Positions 30,690 through 41,086 are shown, counted from the first letter of the stretch. The stretch: 64,000 nucleotides of DNA from Acidipropionibacterium thoenii DSM 20276 (GCF_000423445.1 NZ_AUHZ01000013.1:34734-98733); one strand, 5' to 3'. Made by a program: numbers and translations. The notes: generated from the letters alone by a model not told the origin.

Positions 30690-32302
30690 GACTCCACCTC
30701 CTCGTCGATCCGGGTCTGCTGTTGCTGACCCTGCTGGGCCTCCCAGGCCGATCGGTCCGGCTTGTCCATCGGCTCGGAGCTGGTCAGCGGTCCCACCGCC
30801 ACATCTCCGGTGGCGGCGGCCTGGAGCTGGATACCCGGCACCGTCGGCTGCTCGACCGGGTGCCGGTCGGCCAGCACCCAGGTGTCCTTGGATCCGCCCC
30901 CCTGTGAGGAGTTGACGATGAACTGGCCCTCTCTCAGAGCCACCCGGGTCAGGCCACCGGGAAGCACCCAGATGGCGTCACCGTCGTTGATCGCGAAGGG
31001 CCGCAGATCGACCCTCCTGGGCTGCAGCCGGTCGCCGACGAAGGTCGGCACCGTCGACAACTGGATCAGCGGCTGGGCGATCCAGCCTCGTGGATCGGCG
31101 CGCAGCTTGACCCGCGCGGCGTCCAACTCCTCCTTGGTGCACTCGGGACCCATGATGATTCCCTTGCCGCCCGACCCGTCGACGGGCTTGATGACCAGCT
31201 CGTCGAGCCGGTCCAGGACCTCCTCCAGCGCCCCGGGCTCCTCCAGACGCCAGGAGTCGACATTGGGCAGTACCGGTTCCTCACCGCAGTAGTAGCGGAT
31301 CAGGTCGGGAAGGTAGGTGTAGATGAGCTTGTCGTCGGCGACCCCGTTGCCGATCCCATTGGCCACCGTGACGGTGCCATTGGCCATCGCCGAGACCAGC
31401 CCGGCGGCTCCCAGCACCGAGTCCCCGCGGAAGTGCACCGGATCCAGGAACTCGTCGTCGACCCGGCGGTAGATGACGTCGACGCGGTTGAGGCCCATCG
31501 TGGTGCGCACGTAGACCCGGCCCTGCTGGCACACCAGGTCGGGGCCCTCGACCAGCGGCACGCCCATCGTGCGGGCCAGCAGGGAGTGCTCGTAGTAGGC
31601 GGAGTTGAACATTCCCGGCGTCAGCACCACGACATTGGGCTCGCTGACCCCCGCCGGTGCGGCGGCCTCCAGGGCGGCGCGCAGCCTGGAGGGGTAGGTG
31701 TCGACCGGTTGGACGTCGTACTGGCGCATCACCTTGGGCATCGCCCCGGCCATCGCGGCCCGGTTGGTGAGCACATAGGAGACCCCGGAGGGGATCCGGA
31801 CGTTGTCCTCCAGGACCCGCATGGTGCCCTGGCCGTCGCGGATCAGGTCGATCCCGGCGACGTGGATGCGCACCCCGTTGGCCGGGGTGATGCCGGCCAC
31901 CTCGCGCACGAAGTTCGGTGAGGTGACAATGAGACGCCGGGGCACCACGCCGTCGTCGAAGACCTTGCCGTTGCCGTAGACGTCGCCGAGGAAGCGCTCC
32001 AGGGAGTAGACCCGCTGGGCCACTCCCGTGCTGATGGTGTTCCATTCCGAGGCCGTGATGATCCGCGGCATGATGTCCAGCGGGAAGGGCTTCTCGGTGC
32101 CGCCCAGATCGAAGGTGACACCGGAGTCGACATATCGGGAGGCCAGGTAGGCCGCCCGGGCACCGACCTCCACGGCACCGAGCCTGTCGAATCCCGCGGC
32201 CAGCGGCTCGCACTCGGGACGGACGCCGTCGACGCCGAGCAGCTCGTCATGGATCTGGGGCGAGAGCGGGTAGCCGTCCAACAACGAGTCCATGCCGGGC
32301 AT
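30683..32302 (-). CDS. Circularly permuted ATP-grasp protein (CP_ATPgrasp)
   Basis: 539 residues. DUF404/DUF407-type circularly permuted ATP-grasp fold: VLEDNVRIPSGVSYVLTNR, LTPGMFNSAYYEHSLLARTMGVPLVEG and KPVDGSGGKGIIMGP are the family signatures, the last being the glycine-rich ATP-binding loop. The family is predicted to form amide or peptide bonds. The last 50 residues are glutamine-rich and not conserved in kind. Two ATGs (32302, 32293) could start it. It is the first gene of the ATP-grasp, alpha-E, transglutaminase operon. Confidence 0.9.
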   Translation of the reverse strand: MPGMDSLLDGYPLSPQIHDELLGVDGVRPECEPLAAGFDRLGAVEVGARAAYLASRYVDSGVTFDLGGTEKPFPLDIMPRIITASEWNTISTGVAQRVYSLERFLGDVYGNGKVFDDGVVPRRLIVTSPNFVREVAGITPANGVRIHVAGIDLIRDGQGTMRVLEDNVRIPSGVSYVLTNRAAMAGAMPKVMRQYDVQPVDTYPSRLRAALEAAAPAGVSEPNVVVLTPGMFNSAYYEHSLLARTMGVPLVEGPDLVCQQGRVYVRTTMGLNRVDVIYRRVDDEFLDPVHFRGDSVLGAAGLVSAMANGTVTVANGIGNGVADDKLIYTYLPDLIRYYCGEEPVLPNVDSWRLEEPGALEEVLDRLDELVIKPVDGSGGKGIIMGPECTKEELDAARVKLRADPRGWIAQPLIQLSTVPTFVGDRLQPRRVDLRPFAINDGDAIWVLPGGLTRVALREGQFIVNSSQGGGSKDTWVLADRHPVEQPTVPGIQLQAAATGDVAVGPLTSSEPMDKPDRSAWEAQQGQQQQTRIDEEVESC

Positions 32303-32393
32303 GCTGCCCCGGCCGTGTTACGGGCCCGCACGAACTCGTTACGGGCAGGTTTCAGGTGTCGGCCCGGCGCCGTCACGACGGCCCCGAACAGCC

Positions 32394-33242
32394 TCAGTAG
32401 AGGACCGTCGCCATCTCGCCGACCTGCCGGAAGCCGACCTGCTGGTACAACCTCACCGCCGGGGTGTTGAAGTCGTTGACATACAGCGAGACCGTCGGGT
32501 ATCGGGCCCGGCACAGCTCGACGGCCCCCGACATCGCCGCGGCGGCGGCGCCGCTGTGGCGCCAGGCCGGATCCATCCAGACTCCCTGGATCTGACAGAT
32601 GCTCCCCCACGCCACCCCGATATCGGATTTGAACCGCACCACTCGCTGCCCCGGCGTCTCATCGACGATGGCGAAGCAGTTGCGCAGGTCGACCAGCTGT
32701 CCCATGTGACGCCGGTAGCCATTGCCGGGGTCCAACGGGGAGACGCCGACCTCCTCGGTGTACATCGCCACCGCGGCCCGGAAGTAGGACTCGAAGTCAC
32801 GGCGCGTCACGGTCTGGACCCGCGGATCGGGGGCCACCACGGCCTGCGGACCCATCACCATCAGCGGCTGGTGGGCTCGCAGCTCGCGGACCTGGGACCA
32901 GGGCCTGCCCCAGCGCCGCACCAGTTCGGCGTGCAGGCCGACCACCAGGTCGGCGCGTCCCATGATGGAGGTGGCGTTGCGCCAGGGGCCCAGATGGGCC
33001 GCCAGCCGCGGCAGCACCTGCGGGTCGCTGCAGGCCGGCACCAGATTCGCCCCGGCGTGCAGCAGGCCGACCAGCTCATCGCCGTGCCAGGCCCCGAAGA
33101 CGTAGCAGCCGAGCCGATGGTGCGCCAGACCGTACTGGGCGATCCGCGACAGCAGGAAGACATTGCCGACCGGGTCGGCGGACAGCAACTCGATGGCGGC
33201 ACCCCGGTCGGTGTCGTCGAGTGTCCGGACCCGGGTGGCCAC
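32394..33242 (-). CDS. GNAT family N-acetyltransferase with DUF4081 domain
   Basis: 282 residues. N-terminal DUF4081-like half (about 1-130, with DPVGNVFLLSRI) and a C-terminal GNAT domain with VWMDPAWRHSGAAAAAM (acetyl-CoA loop) and LYVNDFNTPAVRLYQQVGF. Substrate unknown. The GTG at 33242 sits two bases after the ispG stop, giving a tightly packed rip1-ispG-GNAT unit; the same neighbour occurs in many actinobacteria. Confidence 0.88.
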   Translation of the reverse strand: MATRVRTLDDTDRGAAIELLSADPVGNVFLLSRIAQYGLAHHRLGCYVFGAWHGDELVGLLHAGANLVPACSDPQVLPRLAAHLGPWRNATSIMGRADLVVGLHAELVRRWGRPWSQVRELRAHQPLMVMGPQAVVAPDPRVQTVTRRDFESYFRAAVAMYTEEVGVSPLDPGNGYRRHMGQLVDLRNCFAIVDETPGQRVVRFKSDIGVAWGSICQIQGVWMDPAWRHSGAAAAAMSGAVELCRARYPTVSLYVNDFNTPAVRLYQQVGFRQVGEMATVLY

Positions 33243-33243
33243 C

Positions 33244-34386
33244 TCAGGAGACCGAGACGACGGGTTCGCCGGCCTCACCCATCTCGGCCGCCATCCGGTG
33301 GGCCTCCTCGACGATGGTCGCCACGATCTCATCCTCGGCAACAGTGCGGATCACCTCGCCATGCATGAAGATCTTGCCCTTGCCATTGCCGGCGGCGACC
33401 CCCAGGTCGGCCTCACGGCCCTCTCCCAGCCCGTTGACCACACAGCCCATCACGGCCACCCGCAGCGGCGCGGTGACTCCCTCGAGGGCGTCGGTGACCT
33501 GGTTCGCCAGGCTGAGAACGTCGACCTGGCAGCGTCCGCAGGAGGGGCAGGAGACGATCTCCAGACCGCGCGGGCGCAGATTCAGCGACTCCAGGATCTT
33601 GATCCCGACCTTGACCTCCTCGACCGGGTCGGCCGACAGCGAGACCCGGATGGTGTCGCCGATGCCCTGGGACAGCAGGGCGCCGAAGGCCACCGAGGAC
33701 TTGATGGTGCCCTGGAAGGCCGGTCCGGCCTCGGTGACCCCCAGGTGCAGCGGGTAGTCGCACTGCGCCGACAGCTGCTGGTAGGCCCTGATCATCACGA
33801 CCGGGTCGTGGTGTTTGACCGAGATCTTGAAGTCGTGGAAACCGACCGCCTCGAACAGGCTCGCCTCCCACAGCGCCGACTCCACCATCGCCTCGGCGGT
33901 CGGGGCGCCGTACCTGGCCAGCAGCCGGGGATCCAGCGATCCGGCGTTGACGCCGATCCGAAGGCTCACCTGGTGCTCGGCGGCGCAGGCGCAGATGGCG
34001 GCGATCTGGTCGTCGAACTTGCGGATATTACCCGGGTTGACGCGCACCGCCCCGCAACCGGCCTCGATCGCGGCGAAGACGTACTTGGGCTGGAAGTGGA
34101 TATCGGCGATCACCGGGATCTGCGACTGCTTGGCGATGATCGGCAGCGCCTCGGCGTCCTTGTCGGTGGGGCAGGCGACCCGCACGATGTCGCAGCCGGC
34201 CGCGGTCAGAGCGGCGATCTGCTGGAGGGTGGCGCCGATGTCATGGGTCTTCGTGGTCGTCATGGACTGCACGGAGATCGGGGCACCACCGCCGACCAGG
34301 ACATCGCCCACCCGGATCTGGCGGGTGCTGCGTCGGGGCGCGAGGGTGGCGGGCGGGGCTGCAGGCATGCCAAGGTTCACGGTCAT
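33244..34386 (-). CDS. ispG: 4-hydroxy-3-methylbut-2-enyl-diphosphate synthase (flavodoxin)
   Basis: Fe-S enzyme of the non-mevalonate pathway that converts MEcPP to HMBPP. 380 residues: N-terminal TIM barrel with [16 protein letters not shown] and [12 protein letters not shown]-terminal domain with the [4Fe-4S] cysteines in [11 protein letters not shown] and the NGLGEG motif. ATG at 34386 is preceded by AGGAG. It follows rip1 and works with dxr at 52-53 kb. Confidence 0.96.
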   Translation of the reverse strand: MTVNLGMPAAPPATLAPRRSTRQIRVGDVLVGGGAPISVQSMTTTKTHDIGATLQQIAALTAAGCDIVRVACPTDKDAEALPIIAKQSQIPVIADIHFQPKYVFAAIEAGCGAVRVNPGNIRKFDDQIAAICACAAEHQVSLRIGVNAGSLDPRLLARYGAPTAEAMVESALWEASLFEAVGFHDFKISVKHHDPVVMIRAYQQLSAQCDYPLHLGVTEAGPAFQGTIKSSVAFGALLSQGIGDTIRVSLSADPVEEVKVGIKILESLNLRPRGLEIVSCPSCGRCQVDVLSLANQVTDALEGVTAPLRVAVMGCVVNGLGEGREADLGVAAGNGKGKIFMHGEVIRTVAEDEIVATIVEEAHRMAAEMGEAGEPVVSVS

Positions 34387-34460
34387 CGAGGTGCTGCTCC
34401 TGATTCGAAGTTATCCACCTGCCAGTGTGTCACAGCGCGCTGAACTCCCGGCAGCTCATC

Positions 34461-35744
34461 TCACAGCACCTTGACCGGCGAGACGATATCGGCAGCGATC
34501 AGCACGACCCCCATCAGCAGCATCGCCGCCCCGATCAGCCAGGCCACCGGGATCATCATGGCGGTGTCGGCCGGACCCGGATCGGCCCTGCCGCGTAGCC
34601 TCCAGACGGTCCGTTTGCAGGCCTCGTAGATAGCCCCGGCGATGTGGCCGCCGTCCATCGGCGGCAGCGGGACGACATTGAGCCAGAACAGGAAGAGGTT
34701 CAGCGAGCCCAGCAGGGAGCCGCCGATGGCGATCTTGTCGACCACCCTCAGCTGGGAGTCCCCGGCGACATCACCGGCCACCCGGGAGGCCCCCACGATG
34801 CTCATCGGGCTGGTCGGACTGCGCGACTGGCCGGTGACCATGTCCACCCCGACATTCCAGGTGAGCACCGGCAGCCGCACCAGGGCGTAGAGGGACTGCT
34901 CGGACATCGTCCACATCTGTGAGGCGGTGTCGAAGGGGCCGGAGTGGACGATCTCGGTGGCCGGCGAGAAGCCCAGGAATCCCGCCCTGACCGTCGACCC
35001 GGGATCCAGCCGGCTCACCACCTGGTTGATGACGGTGCGGGTGGCCGGAAGGCTCACCATCCTCCCGTCGCGTTCCACCACGATGGCGGCCGGCCCGTCC
35101 TCGTTGAGCCGGATCAGATCCGACAGCTGCGACCAGGAGTCGATCTGCACCCCGTTGAAGGAGGCGATCCGGTCCCCCGACCTGAGCCCGGCGGCGTACG
35201 CCGGGGTCTCGGCATCCCCGCTCTGGCAGGTCTGGGAGGCCCTGGAGGCCGGGATCATGCACTCGGAGACCCTGGCCACCGTGGTGGTCTCGGCAACCCG
35301 TCCGTAGAGCCCGAAGACCGCCCAGAAGATCAGGAAGGCCAGCAGCAGGTTGGTGAGGATCCCCCCGCTCATCACGATGAGCCGCTGCCAGACCGGCTTG
35401 TGGCAGAACAGCCGGTCCAGGTCCCCGGGCCCGATGTCCTCCGCCTCGGCCCGCCGGGCCTCATCGGCGAGCCTGGTGAGCCGATTGGGATGACGCCGCG
35501 CCACCTGCGGCGGGAACATCCCGAGCAGCTTGACGTAGCCGCCCATCGGGATCCACTTGAGCCCGTACTCGGTCTCCCCCCTCCGCACCGACCAGATCCG
35601 GGGCCCGAAACCGGCGAAGAACTCGGTGACCTTGATCCCGAAGATCTTGGCGGGGATGAAGTGGCCGCACTCGTGCAGCAGGACGGACACGATGATGAGG
35701 GCGAAGAACACCAGGGCGCCCAGGATCTCCAACAGCAAGGTCAC
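34461..35744 (-). CDS. Site-2 metalloprotease (RseP/Rip1 family)
   Basis: 427-residue intramembrane zinc protease of the M50 family. The HExxH-type motif is in VLLHECGHFIPAKIFG near residues 22-37 in the first membrane segment; a PDZ domain lies in the middle (AGLRSGDRIASFNGVQI), and the second active-site motif is NVVPLPPMDGGHI near residue 360. Homologues cleave anti-sigma factors and other membrane substrates. It stands before ispG as in most actinobacteria, but dxr, its usual other neighbour, is 16 kb away. Confidence 0.92.
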   Translation of the reverse strand: MTLLLEILGALVFFALIIVSVLLHECGHFIPAKIFGIKVTEFFAGFGPRIWSVRRGETEYGLKWIPMGGYVKLLGMFPPQVARRHPNRLTRLADEARRAEAEDIGPGDLDRLFCHKPVWQRLIVMSGGILTNLLLAFLIFWAVFGLYGRVAETTTVARVSECMIPASRASQTCQSGDAETPAYAAGLRSGDRIASFNGVQIDSWSQLSDLIRLNEDGPAAIVVERDGRMVSLPATRTVINQVVSRLDPGSTVRAGFLGFSPATEIVHSGPFDTASQMWTMSEQSLYALVRLPVLTWNVGVDMVTGQSRSPTSPMSIVGASRVAGDVAGDSQLRVVDKIAIGGSLLGSLNLFLFWLNVVPLPPMDGGHIAGAIYEACKRTVWRLRGRADPGPADTAMMIPVAWLIGAAMLLMGVVLIAADIVSPVKVL

Positions 35745-35794
35745 GGGCCCCAGTCTGACACGGGCCCCGTTGACCCCGGTGACAGTCTGGTGCC

Positions 35795-37165
35795 ATGAGC
35801 ACCCTTCTGCGCCAGGCCGTCGACCGCACCGCCGAGGAACTGACCCGCCGCAGCACCCACCCCCATGCCCTGCTGGTGGTCCAGCACGGCCGCATCATCG
35901 CCGAGCGCAGGTGGGCCCCCTGGGACACCGATGAGCCGATGCTGGTGTACTCGGTGTCCAAGACCTTCACCTCGGCGGCGGTGGGGCTGGCGGTCGCCGA
36001 TGGCGCCTTCGGCTACCAGGACACCCTGGCCGAGCTGTGGCCCGAGGCCGCCGAGGGGGCCGGCCCGCGGGCCCGCTCGATCAGGGTGCGCGACGCCCTG
36101 GCGATGGCCGGCGGCCACTCGGCCGAGCAGGCGACCGCACTGGCCGAGGAGCTGGCCTGGACCCGCCACCCCGATGGCCTGGCCACCGCTCGCGCCTTCC
36201 TGGCCGCCGAGCCCGAGCACCGGCCCGGCAGCTTCTTCGCCTACAACAATCTGAGCACCTGGATGCTGGCCGAGGTGGTGAGGCGCACCACCGGCACCGA
36301 CGTCTGGACTCTCCTCACCTCCCGGGTGCTCGAGCCCCTGGGGATCGGCGGTCCGCCCTGGGACCGTGACGCCCAGGGCCATCCGCTGGGCTTCTCCGGG
36401 CTGCACCTGAGACCCTCCGAGCTGGCCCGGTTCGCCACCCTGCTGCTCGACGACGGGGTCTGGCAGGGCGAGCGGCTGCTGCCCTCCCAGTGGATCCGGG
36501 AGCACCGCCGCAGCCAGGTGAGCACCGCCGGAGAGGGCTTCCCGGACTGGGAACGGGGCTACGGCTGGCAGGTCTGGATGTCGCGGCACGGCTACCGGCT
36601 GGACGGCGCCTTCGGGCAGTTCGCGCTGATCCTGCCGCAGGCACGGGCCGTGGTGGTCTCCACCAATGAGACCGCCGACTGCGCCCAACCGGTGCTGGAC
36701 ACCATCTGGGCGCATCTGGTGCCGGTCCTGGAGGCCGGCGCCGCAGCCGTCCCCGAGGTCTCGGAACCCGACCTGAGGACCCTGCAGGTCCCCGTCGTGG
36801 CGGGCCGACTGGATCGGTCCCGGATCCGCACCGGAACCCTTCAGGAGGGCGACCGGCTGACCCTCACCCCGACCGGGGACCGGTGGCAGTTGGAATGGCG
36901 GCGTCCCAGCGGTGAGCAGCACACCATCGCGGTGGGCCACGGCCGCTGGCTGCACAGCCACCTCGTCACCGCCGAGGGAGAGATCGAGCTGGCCGCCAGC
37001 GCGGGCGAGCGGGACGGCGTCCTGGAGATCCGGATCGCCGTCACGACCACCCCGCACACCCTGGTCCTCAACTGGTCGGCAGACCGGCTGTCCCAGCACT
37101 GGTTCATCGAGCCGCTCACCCCCGGTGGGCTGTTCAGCCAGTTCCGGCTGTCCGCCGGCCGCTGA
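35795..37165 (+). CDS. Serine hydrolase of the beta-lactamase/esterase class C family
   Basis: 456 residues. Beta-lactamase-fold catalytic domain with the SxxK motif as YSVSKTFTSAA (Ser near residue 54) and the YxN motif in FFAYNNLSTWML; the remaining 110 residues form an extra domain. No signal peptide is seen, so it is probably cytoplasmic, as for many EstB-like esterases. It is divergent from rip1 with only 50 bp between starts. The natural substrate is unknown. Confidence 0.85.
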   Translation: MSTLLRQAVDRTAEELTRRSTHPHALLVVQHGRIIAERRWAPWDTDEPMLVYSVSKTFTSAAVGLAVADGAFGYQDTLAELWPEAAEGAGPRARSIRVRDALAMAGGHSAEQATALAEELAWTRHPDGLATARAFLAAEPEHRPGSFFAYNNLSTWMLAEVVRRTTGTDVWTLLTSRVLEPLGIGGPPWDRDAQGHPLGFSGLHLRPSELARFATLLLDDGVWQGERLLPSQWIREHRRSQVSTAGEGFPDWERGYGWQVWMSRHGYRLDGAFGQFALILPQARAVVVSTNETADCAQPVLDTIWAHLVPVLEAGAAAVPEVSEPDLRTLQVPVVAGRLDRSRIRTGTLQEGDRLTLTPTGDRWQLEWRRPSGEQHTIAVGHGRWLHSHLVTAEGEIELAASAGERDGVLEIRIAVTTTPHTLVLNWSADRLSQHWFIEPLTPGGLFSQFRLSAGR

Positions 37166-37208
37166 GCCCCTGGGCCGCCATTTGCCGCGATGAGAATGAG
37201 ACGCGACA

Positions 37209-38342
37209 ATGGCGGCAATGTCGAAGACTGCACCGCAATCACCCCGAGCTCTGTTGCCCAGGTGGACCACCTGGGCGCCTGCTGTCGGCCTCGTCACCCT
37301 GGCCCTGACCTGGAGCAACAAGCACCTTCCCGTCGCCCTCTCGGTGGTGGTCGCCATCATTCTGGCCGCCTCCGTGCTGTCGGCCGTCGAGCATGCCGAG
37401 GTGGTGGCCGCCAGGGTCGGTGAACCCTTCGGCTCCCTCATCCTGGCGGTGGCGGTGACCGTCATCGAGGTCGGCCTGATCGTGATGCTGATGACCTCGG
37501 GCTCGGGGGAGGAGACCCAGAGCCTGGCCCGCGACACCGTCTTCTCGGCGGTGATGATCACCTGTAACGGCATCCTCGGGCTGGCGATCCTGTCGGGCAC
37601 CGGACGCCGCAAGGGCGAGACGGGCCGGATCAACGAGGAGGGTTCAGCCGCCGCCCTGGCCACCGTCGTGGTGCTGGCGGCCCTCACCCTGGTGGTCCCC
37701 CGGTTCACCACCTCGGCCCGCGGGTCCTTCCTCACCGGCCCCCAGCTGGCCTTCGAGGCGGCCGCCTCGATCGTGGTCTATGTCACCTTCGTGATGACCC
37801 AGTCCATCCAGCACCGGGACTTCTTCCTGCCGTTGAACCGCAGGGGCCAGGTCATCACCGCCTCGGCGCACGCCGATCCGCCGCCCACCAAGGTCGCCCT
37901 GTTCAGCGTCGGGCTGCTGATGTGTGCCCTGGTCGCGGTGGTCGGACTGGCCAAGGTGGAGTCCCCGGCGATCGAGGCCGGAGTGGCCGCGGCGAGCCTG
38001 CCGCAGGCCTTCGTCGGCGTCGTCATCGCCCTGCTGGTGCTGGCCCCGGAGACCATCGCCGCCTACAACGCCGGCAGGCGCGGCCATCTGCAGGTCGGTA
38101 TCAATCTGGCCTTCGGCTCGGCGATCGCCTCCATCGGCCTGACGGTGCCCACGCTGGCCGCCCTGAGCCCGCTGCTGGACGTGGACCTGGAGCTCGGCCT
38201 GGGCAATCTCCAGATCGTGCTGCTCATCACCACGATGGCGGTCGGGATGCTGACCGTCTCGGGTCAGCGGGTCACCCGGCTGCACGGTGCGCTGCACCTG
38301 GTGGTGCTGGCGGCCTTCCTGTTCATGTCGATCATCCCCTGA
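37209..38342 (+). CDS. Cation:proton antiporter of the ChaA (CaCA) family
   Basis: 377 residues with about eleven membrane segments. Two inverted-repeat alpha motifs are visible: GEPFGSLILAVAVTVIEVGL near 77-96 and LVLAPETIAAYNAGRRG near 275-290. ChaA members exchange Ca2+ or Na+/K+ for protons. An ATG at 37218 is a possible alternative start. It follows the serine hydrolase by 43 bp in the same direction and converges with rlmN. Confidence 0.85.
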   Translation: MAAMSKTAPQSPRALLPRWTTWAPAVGLVTLALTWSNKHLPVALSVVVAIILAASVLSAVEHAEVVAARVGEPFGSLILAVAVTVIEVGLIVMLMTSGSGEETQSLARDTVFSAVMITCNGILGLAILSGTGRRKGETGRINEEGSAAALATVVVLAALTLVVPRFTTSARGSFLTGPQLAFEAAASIVVYVTFVMTQSIQHRDFFLPLNRRGQVITASAHADPPPTKVALFSVGLLMCALVAVVGLAKVESPAIEAGVAAASLPQAFVGVVIALLVLAPETIAAYNAGRRGHLQVGINLAFGSAIASIGLTVPTLAALSPLLDVDLELGLGNLQIVLLITTMAVGMLTVSGQRVTRLHGALHLVVLAAFLFMSIIP

Positions 38343-38353
38343 GCAGGGGGGGC

Positions 38354-39571
38354 TCAGACGCCCATTCCCTCGACCCGGCCGCGAGCGGCCAGCTGGCCGC
38401 AGGCCCCGTCGATCTCCTGGCCACGGGTGTCGCGGACGGTGACCGGGATCTTCCAGCGCTCCAGGGTCGCCACGAAGGCGTCCTGGTCCTCCGGGCGGGA
38501 CGCCGTCCAGCGTGATCCCGGCGTGGGGTTGAGTGGGATGAGGTTGACATGGGCCCAGGTCCAGTCGCCCCGGCGCCTGATCTGGCGGGCCAGCACCGCT
38601 GCCCGGTCGGCCTGATCGTTGATGTCACGCATCAGGGCGTACTCGATGGAGACCCGTCGTCCGGTGGTGTGGGCGTACTCCCAGGCGGCGTCCAGCAGGT
38701 CGTCGACCTTCCAGCGCCGGTTGGCCGGGATCAGTTCGTCCCGCAGCTCATCATCGGGGGCGTGCAGGGAGACCGCCAGGGTGGCGGGAATCCCCTCGGC
38801 GGTGAAGGCCTTGATCCGGGGGATCAGGCCCACAGTGGACACCGTGATGCCGCGGGCACTCATCCCGATCCCCTCGGGTGCCGGGGCGATGAAGGTCCTC
38901 ACCGCCGCGACGACGGCCTTGTAATTGGCCATCGGCTCGCCCATCCCCATGAACACCACATTGGAGACCCGCTGAGCCCCGGGCACCGCCCCCGACTCCA
39001 GGAGCTGATCGGCGGCCAGCAGCTGGGCGACGATCTCGGCGGTCGACATATTGCGCTGGATACCGCCCTGGCCGGTGGCGCAGAACGGACAGGCCATCCC
39101 GCAGCCGGCCTGGGAGGAGATGCACAGGGTGGTCCGCGCCGAGGCGTGCCGGGTGGCCGGGTAGTGCATCAGCACCGACTCGACCAGGGATCCGCCGTGC
39201 AGCCGCCACAGCGTCTTGACGGTGCGGCCGTTGTCACAGGACTGCTGGGAGACCTCGGTGAGCAGCTGGGGGAAGAAGGCCTGGGCCAACGGTTCGCGGG
39301 CCGCCCTGGGAAGATCGGTCCACTCCTGGGGGTTCAGCTCGTGACGGGCGAAGACGTGCTCGCTGATCTGTCGGGCCCGGAACCTCGGCAGCCCCATCGC
39401 GGTGATCGCCTCGACCCTTTCGGCGGCACTCAGGTCGATCCAGTGGCGGGGCGGTTTGGCGCGGCTGGGACTGCGGACCACCACCGGCATCTCGGTGCCG
39501 GGCTCGGCCAGCGGGGTGATCGGCAGCACCAGCCCCGACGGGGACACGGCGGAGCGGGGCTCGGTGGACAT
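38354..39571 (-). CDS. rlmN: 23S rRNA (adenine2503-C2)/tRNA methyltransferase RlmN
   Basis: Radical-SAM enzyme that methylates A2503 of 23S rRNA and A37 of some tRNAs. 405 residues. The cluster motif CGMACPFC (CxxxCxxC), the GMGEPMANY motif, and a C-terminal LNPTPGSRW segment are present, with the catalytic C-terminal cysteine probably in [11 protein letters not shown]. Start 39571 is fixed by GTAGGAG five bases upstream. It lies downstream of cdsA. Confidence 0.95.
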   Translation of the reverse strand: MSTEPRSAVSPSGLVLPITPLAEPGTEMPVVVRSPSRAKPPRHWIDLSAAERVEAITAMGLPRFRARQISEHVFARHELNPQEWTDLPRAAREPLAQAFFPQLLTEVSQQSCDNGRTVKTLWRLHGGSLVESVLMHYPATRHASARTTLCISSQAGCGMACPFCATGQGGIQRNMSTAEIVAQLLAADQLLESGAVPGAQRVSNVVFMGMGEPMANYKAVVAAVRTFIAPAPEGIGMSARGITVSTVGLIPRIKAFTAEGIPATLAVSLHAPDDELRDELIPANRRWKVDDLLDAAWEYAHTTGRRVSIEYALMRDINDQADRAAVLARQIRRRGDWTWAHVNLIPLNPTPGSRWTASRPEDQDAFVATLERWKIPVTVRDTRGQEIDGACGQLAARGRVEGMGV

Positions 39572-39619
39572 CTTGACTCCTACAGGCACAACGTGGGATC
39601 GACAGGCACGGTTCGGGAT

Positions 39620-40480
39620 CTACAGGCACAGGGACATGACGACCCAGGCGAATGGTGCCGAGAGCAGCATCGAGTCGAGACGATCCATCACACCGCCGTG
39701 GCCGGGCAGGAAATTGGACATGTCCTTGATCCCGACGTCGCGCTTGATCATCGACTCGACAAGATCTCCGCAGGTACCGGCTACCGACAGTACCGCGCCG
39801 AGCACGATCCCCTCCCAGAACGGGGCCCCCAGCAGCCAGACAGCGCATCCGGCACCGACCAGCATCGCGGTGCCCACGGAACCGGCGGTCCCCTCCCAGC
39901 TCTTCTTCGGGCTGATCCTGGGAGCCATCGGGTGACGACCGAAGATGACGCCGATGGCGTACCCACCGGTGTCGGAGGCGATCACGCAGAGCAACCAGCT
40001 GATGATCCGCCGACTGCCCAGGGAGTCGGCCATCATCAGCGGGATGAAACAGCCCATCAGTGGCAGGTAGGCGATCGTGAACAGGCTGGCGGCGGCGTCC
40101 CGGACGAATCCCTCGGACCCGCCGGGCAGCCGCCACAGCAGACAGCCGGCGGTGGTCAGACCCAGACAGGCGATCAGGAAGGTGGAGGCATCGAAGGCCA
40201 GGTCGAGGCGGGCCACCGCATAGACGCCCAACACGTTGATCGCGGTACCGGCGATCAACGGCACCAGGGCGGAGTGCATCCCGATCCTGGCCATCGCCCG
40301 GTGCAGCTCCACCGCCCCGGCGGCCAGCGCCAGGGCCACGAAGATGACGAACCCCCAGTGCCACCACCCCACCGTGCCCACCACGACGACGATCAGCACC
40401 ACGCCGGTGATGATCGCGGCGGGCAGGTCCCGGCCGGCTCGCGGGGTCCGGCCGACAGGCTGACTGGGTGTGGTGGTCAC
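39620..40480 (-). CDS. cdsA: Phosphatidate cytidylyltransferase
   Basis: Makes CDP-diacylglycerol from phosphatidic acid and CTP at the membrane. 286 residues, about eight hydrophobic segments; the family signature lies at the C-terminal end (AGTCGDLVESMIKRDVGIKD, with PGHGGVMDRLDS after it). The proposed start is a GTG at 40480, 19 bp after the frr stop; a ribosome-binding site is not obvious, so the start is less certain. Forms a frr-cdsA-rlmN transcript, a common actinobacterial order. Confidence 0.93.
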   Translation of the reverse strand: MTTTPSQPVGRTPRAGRDLPAAIITGVVLIVVVVGTVGWWHWGFVIFVALALAAGAVELHRAMARIGMHSALVPLIAGTAINVLGVYAVARLDLAFDASTFLIACLGLTTAGCLLWRLPGGSEGFVRDAAASLFTIAYLPLMGCFIPLMMADSLGSRRIISWLLCVIASDTGGYAIGVIFGRHPMAPRISPKKSWEGTAGSVGTAMLVGAGCAVWLLGAPFWEGIVLGAVLSVAGTCGDLVESMIKRDVGIKDMSNFLPGHGGVMDRLDSMLLSAPFAWVVMSLCL

Positions 40481-40499
40481 GATGGTGCGGTGGGAGCGC

Positions 40500-41057
40500 T
40501 CAGACCTCGAGCAGCTCGGACTCCTTGGCCTTGAGCATCGCGTCGATCTCGTCGACATGCTTCTTGGTCACCTGGTCGAGTTCCTTCTCGGCGCGGGTCA
40601 GGTCGTCCTCGGTGATCTCCTTGTCCTTCTCCTGCTTCTTCAGGACGTCGTTGGAGGATCGCCGGATACCGCGCACCGAGATGCGGCCGTCCTCGGCCTT
40701 GGCCTTGGCCATCTTGATGTACTCCTTGCGGCGGTCCTCGGTCAGCGCCGGCAGGACGCAGCGCACCACGTTGCCGTCGCTGGAGGGGTTGACGCCCAGA
40801 TCCGAGTCGCGGACGGCCTTCTCGACGCCGTTGATGGAGGACTTGTCGTAGGGGGCGATGAGTACCGTTCGGGCCTCGGGGACCTGGAAGGTCGCCAACT
40901 GCTGCAACGGCGTCATCGAACCGTAGTAGTCGACCATGATGTGATTGAACATGGCCGGGTTGGCGCGTCCGGTACGGATCGCTGCGAACTCCTCACGGGC
41001 GTGGTCGACGGCGGCGGCCATCTTGACCCCGGCGTCCTTGATGATGTCTGAACTCAC
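40500..41057 (-). CDS. frr: Ribosome recycling factor
   Basis: 185-residue factor that splits post-termination ribosomes with EF-G. Conserved segments: FAAIRTGRANPAMFNHI, LGVNPSSDGNVVRCVLPALTEDRRKEY and VRGIRRSSNDVLK. The start is a GTG at 41057 with AAGGA upstream. It follows pyrH by 29 bp and belongs to the pyrH-frr-cdsA-rlmN transcript. Confidence 0.96.
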   Translation of the reverse strand: MSSDIIKDAGVKMAAAVDHAREEFAAIRTGRANPAMFNHIMVDYYGSMTPLQQLATFQVPEARTVLIAPYDKSSINGVEKAVRDSDLGVNPSSDGNVVRCVLPALTEDRRKEYIKMAKAKAEDGRISVRGIRRSSNDVLKKQEKDKEITEDDLTRAEKELDQVTKKHVDEIDAMLKAKESELLEV

Positions 41058-41086
41058 TGCTGATCCTTCGTCCGTGTGTCTGATGT

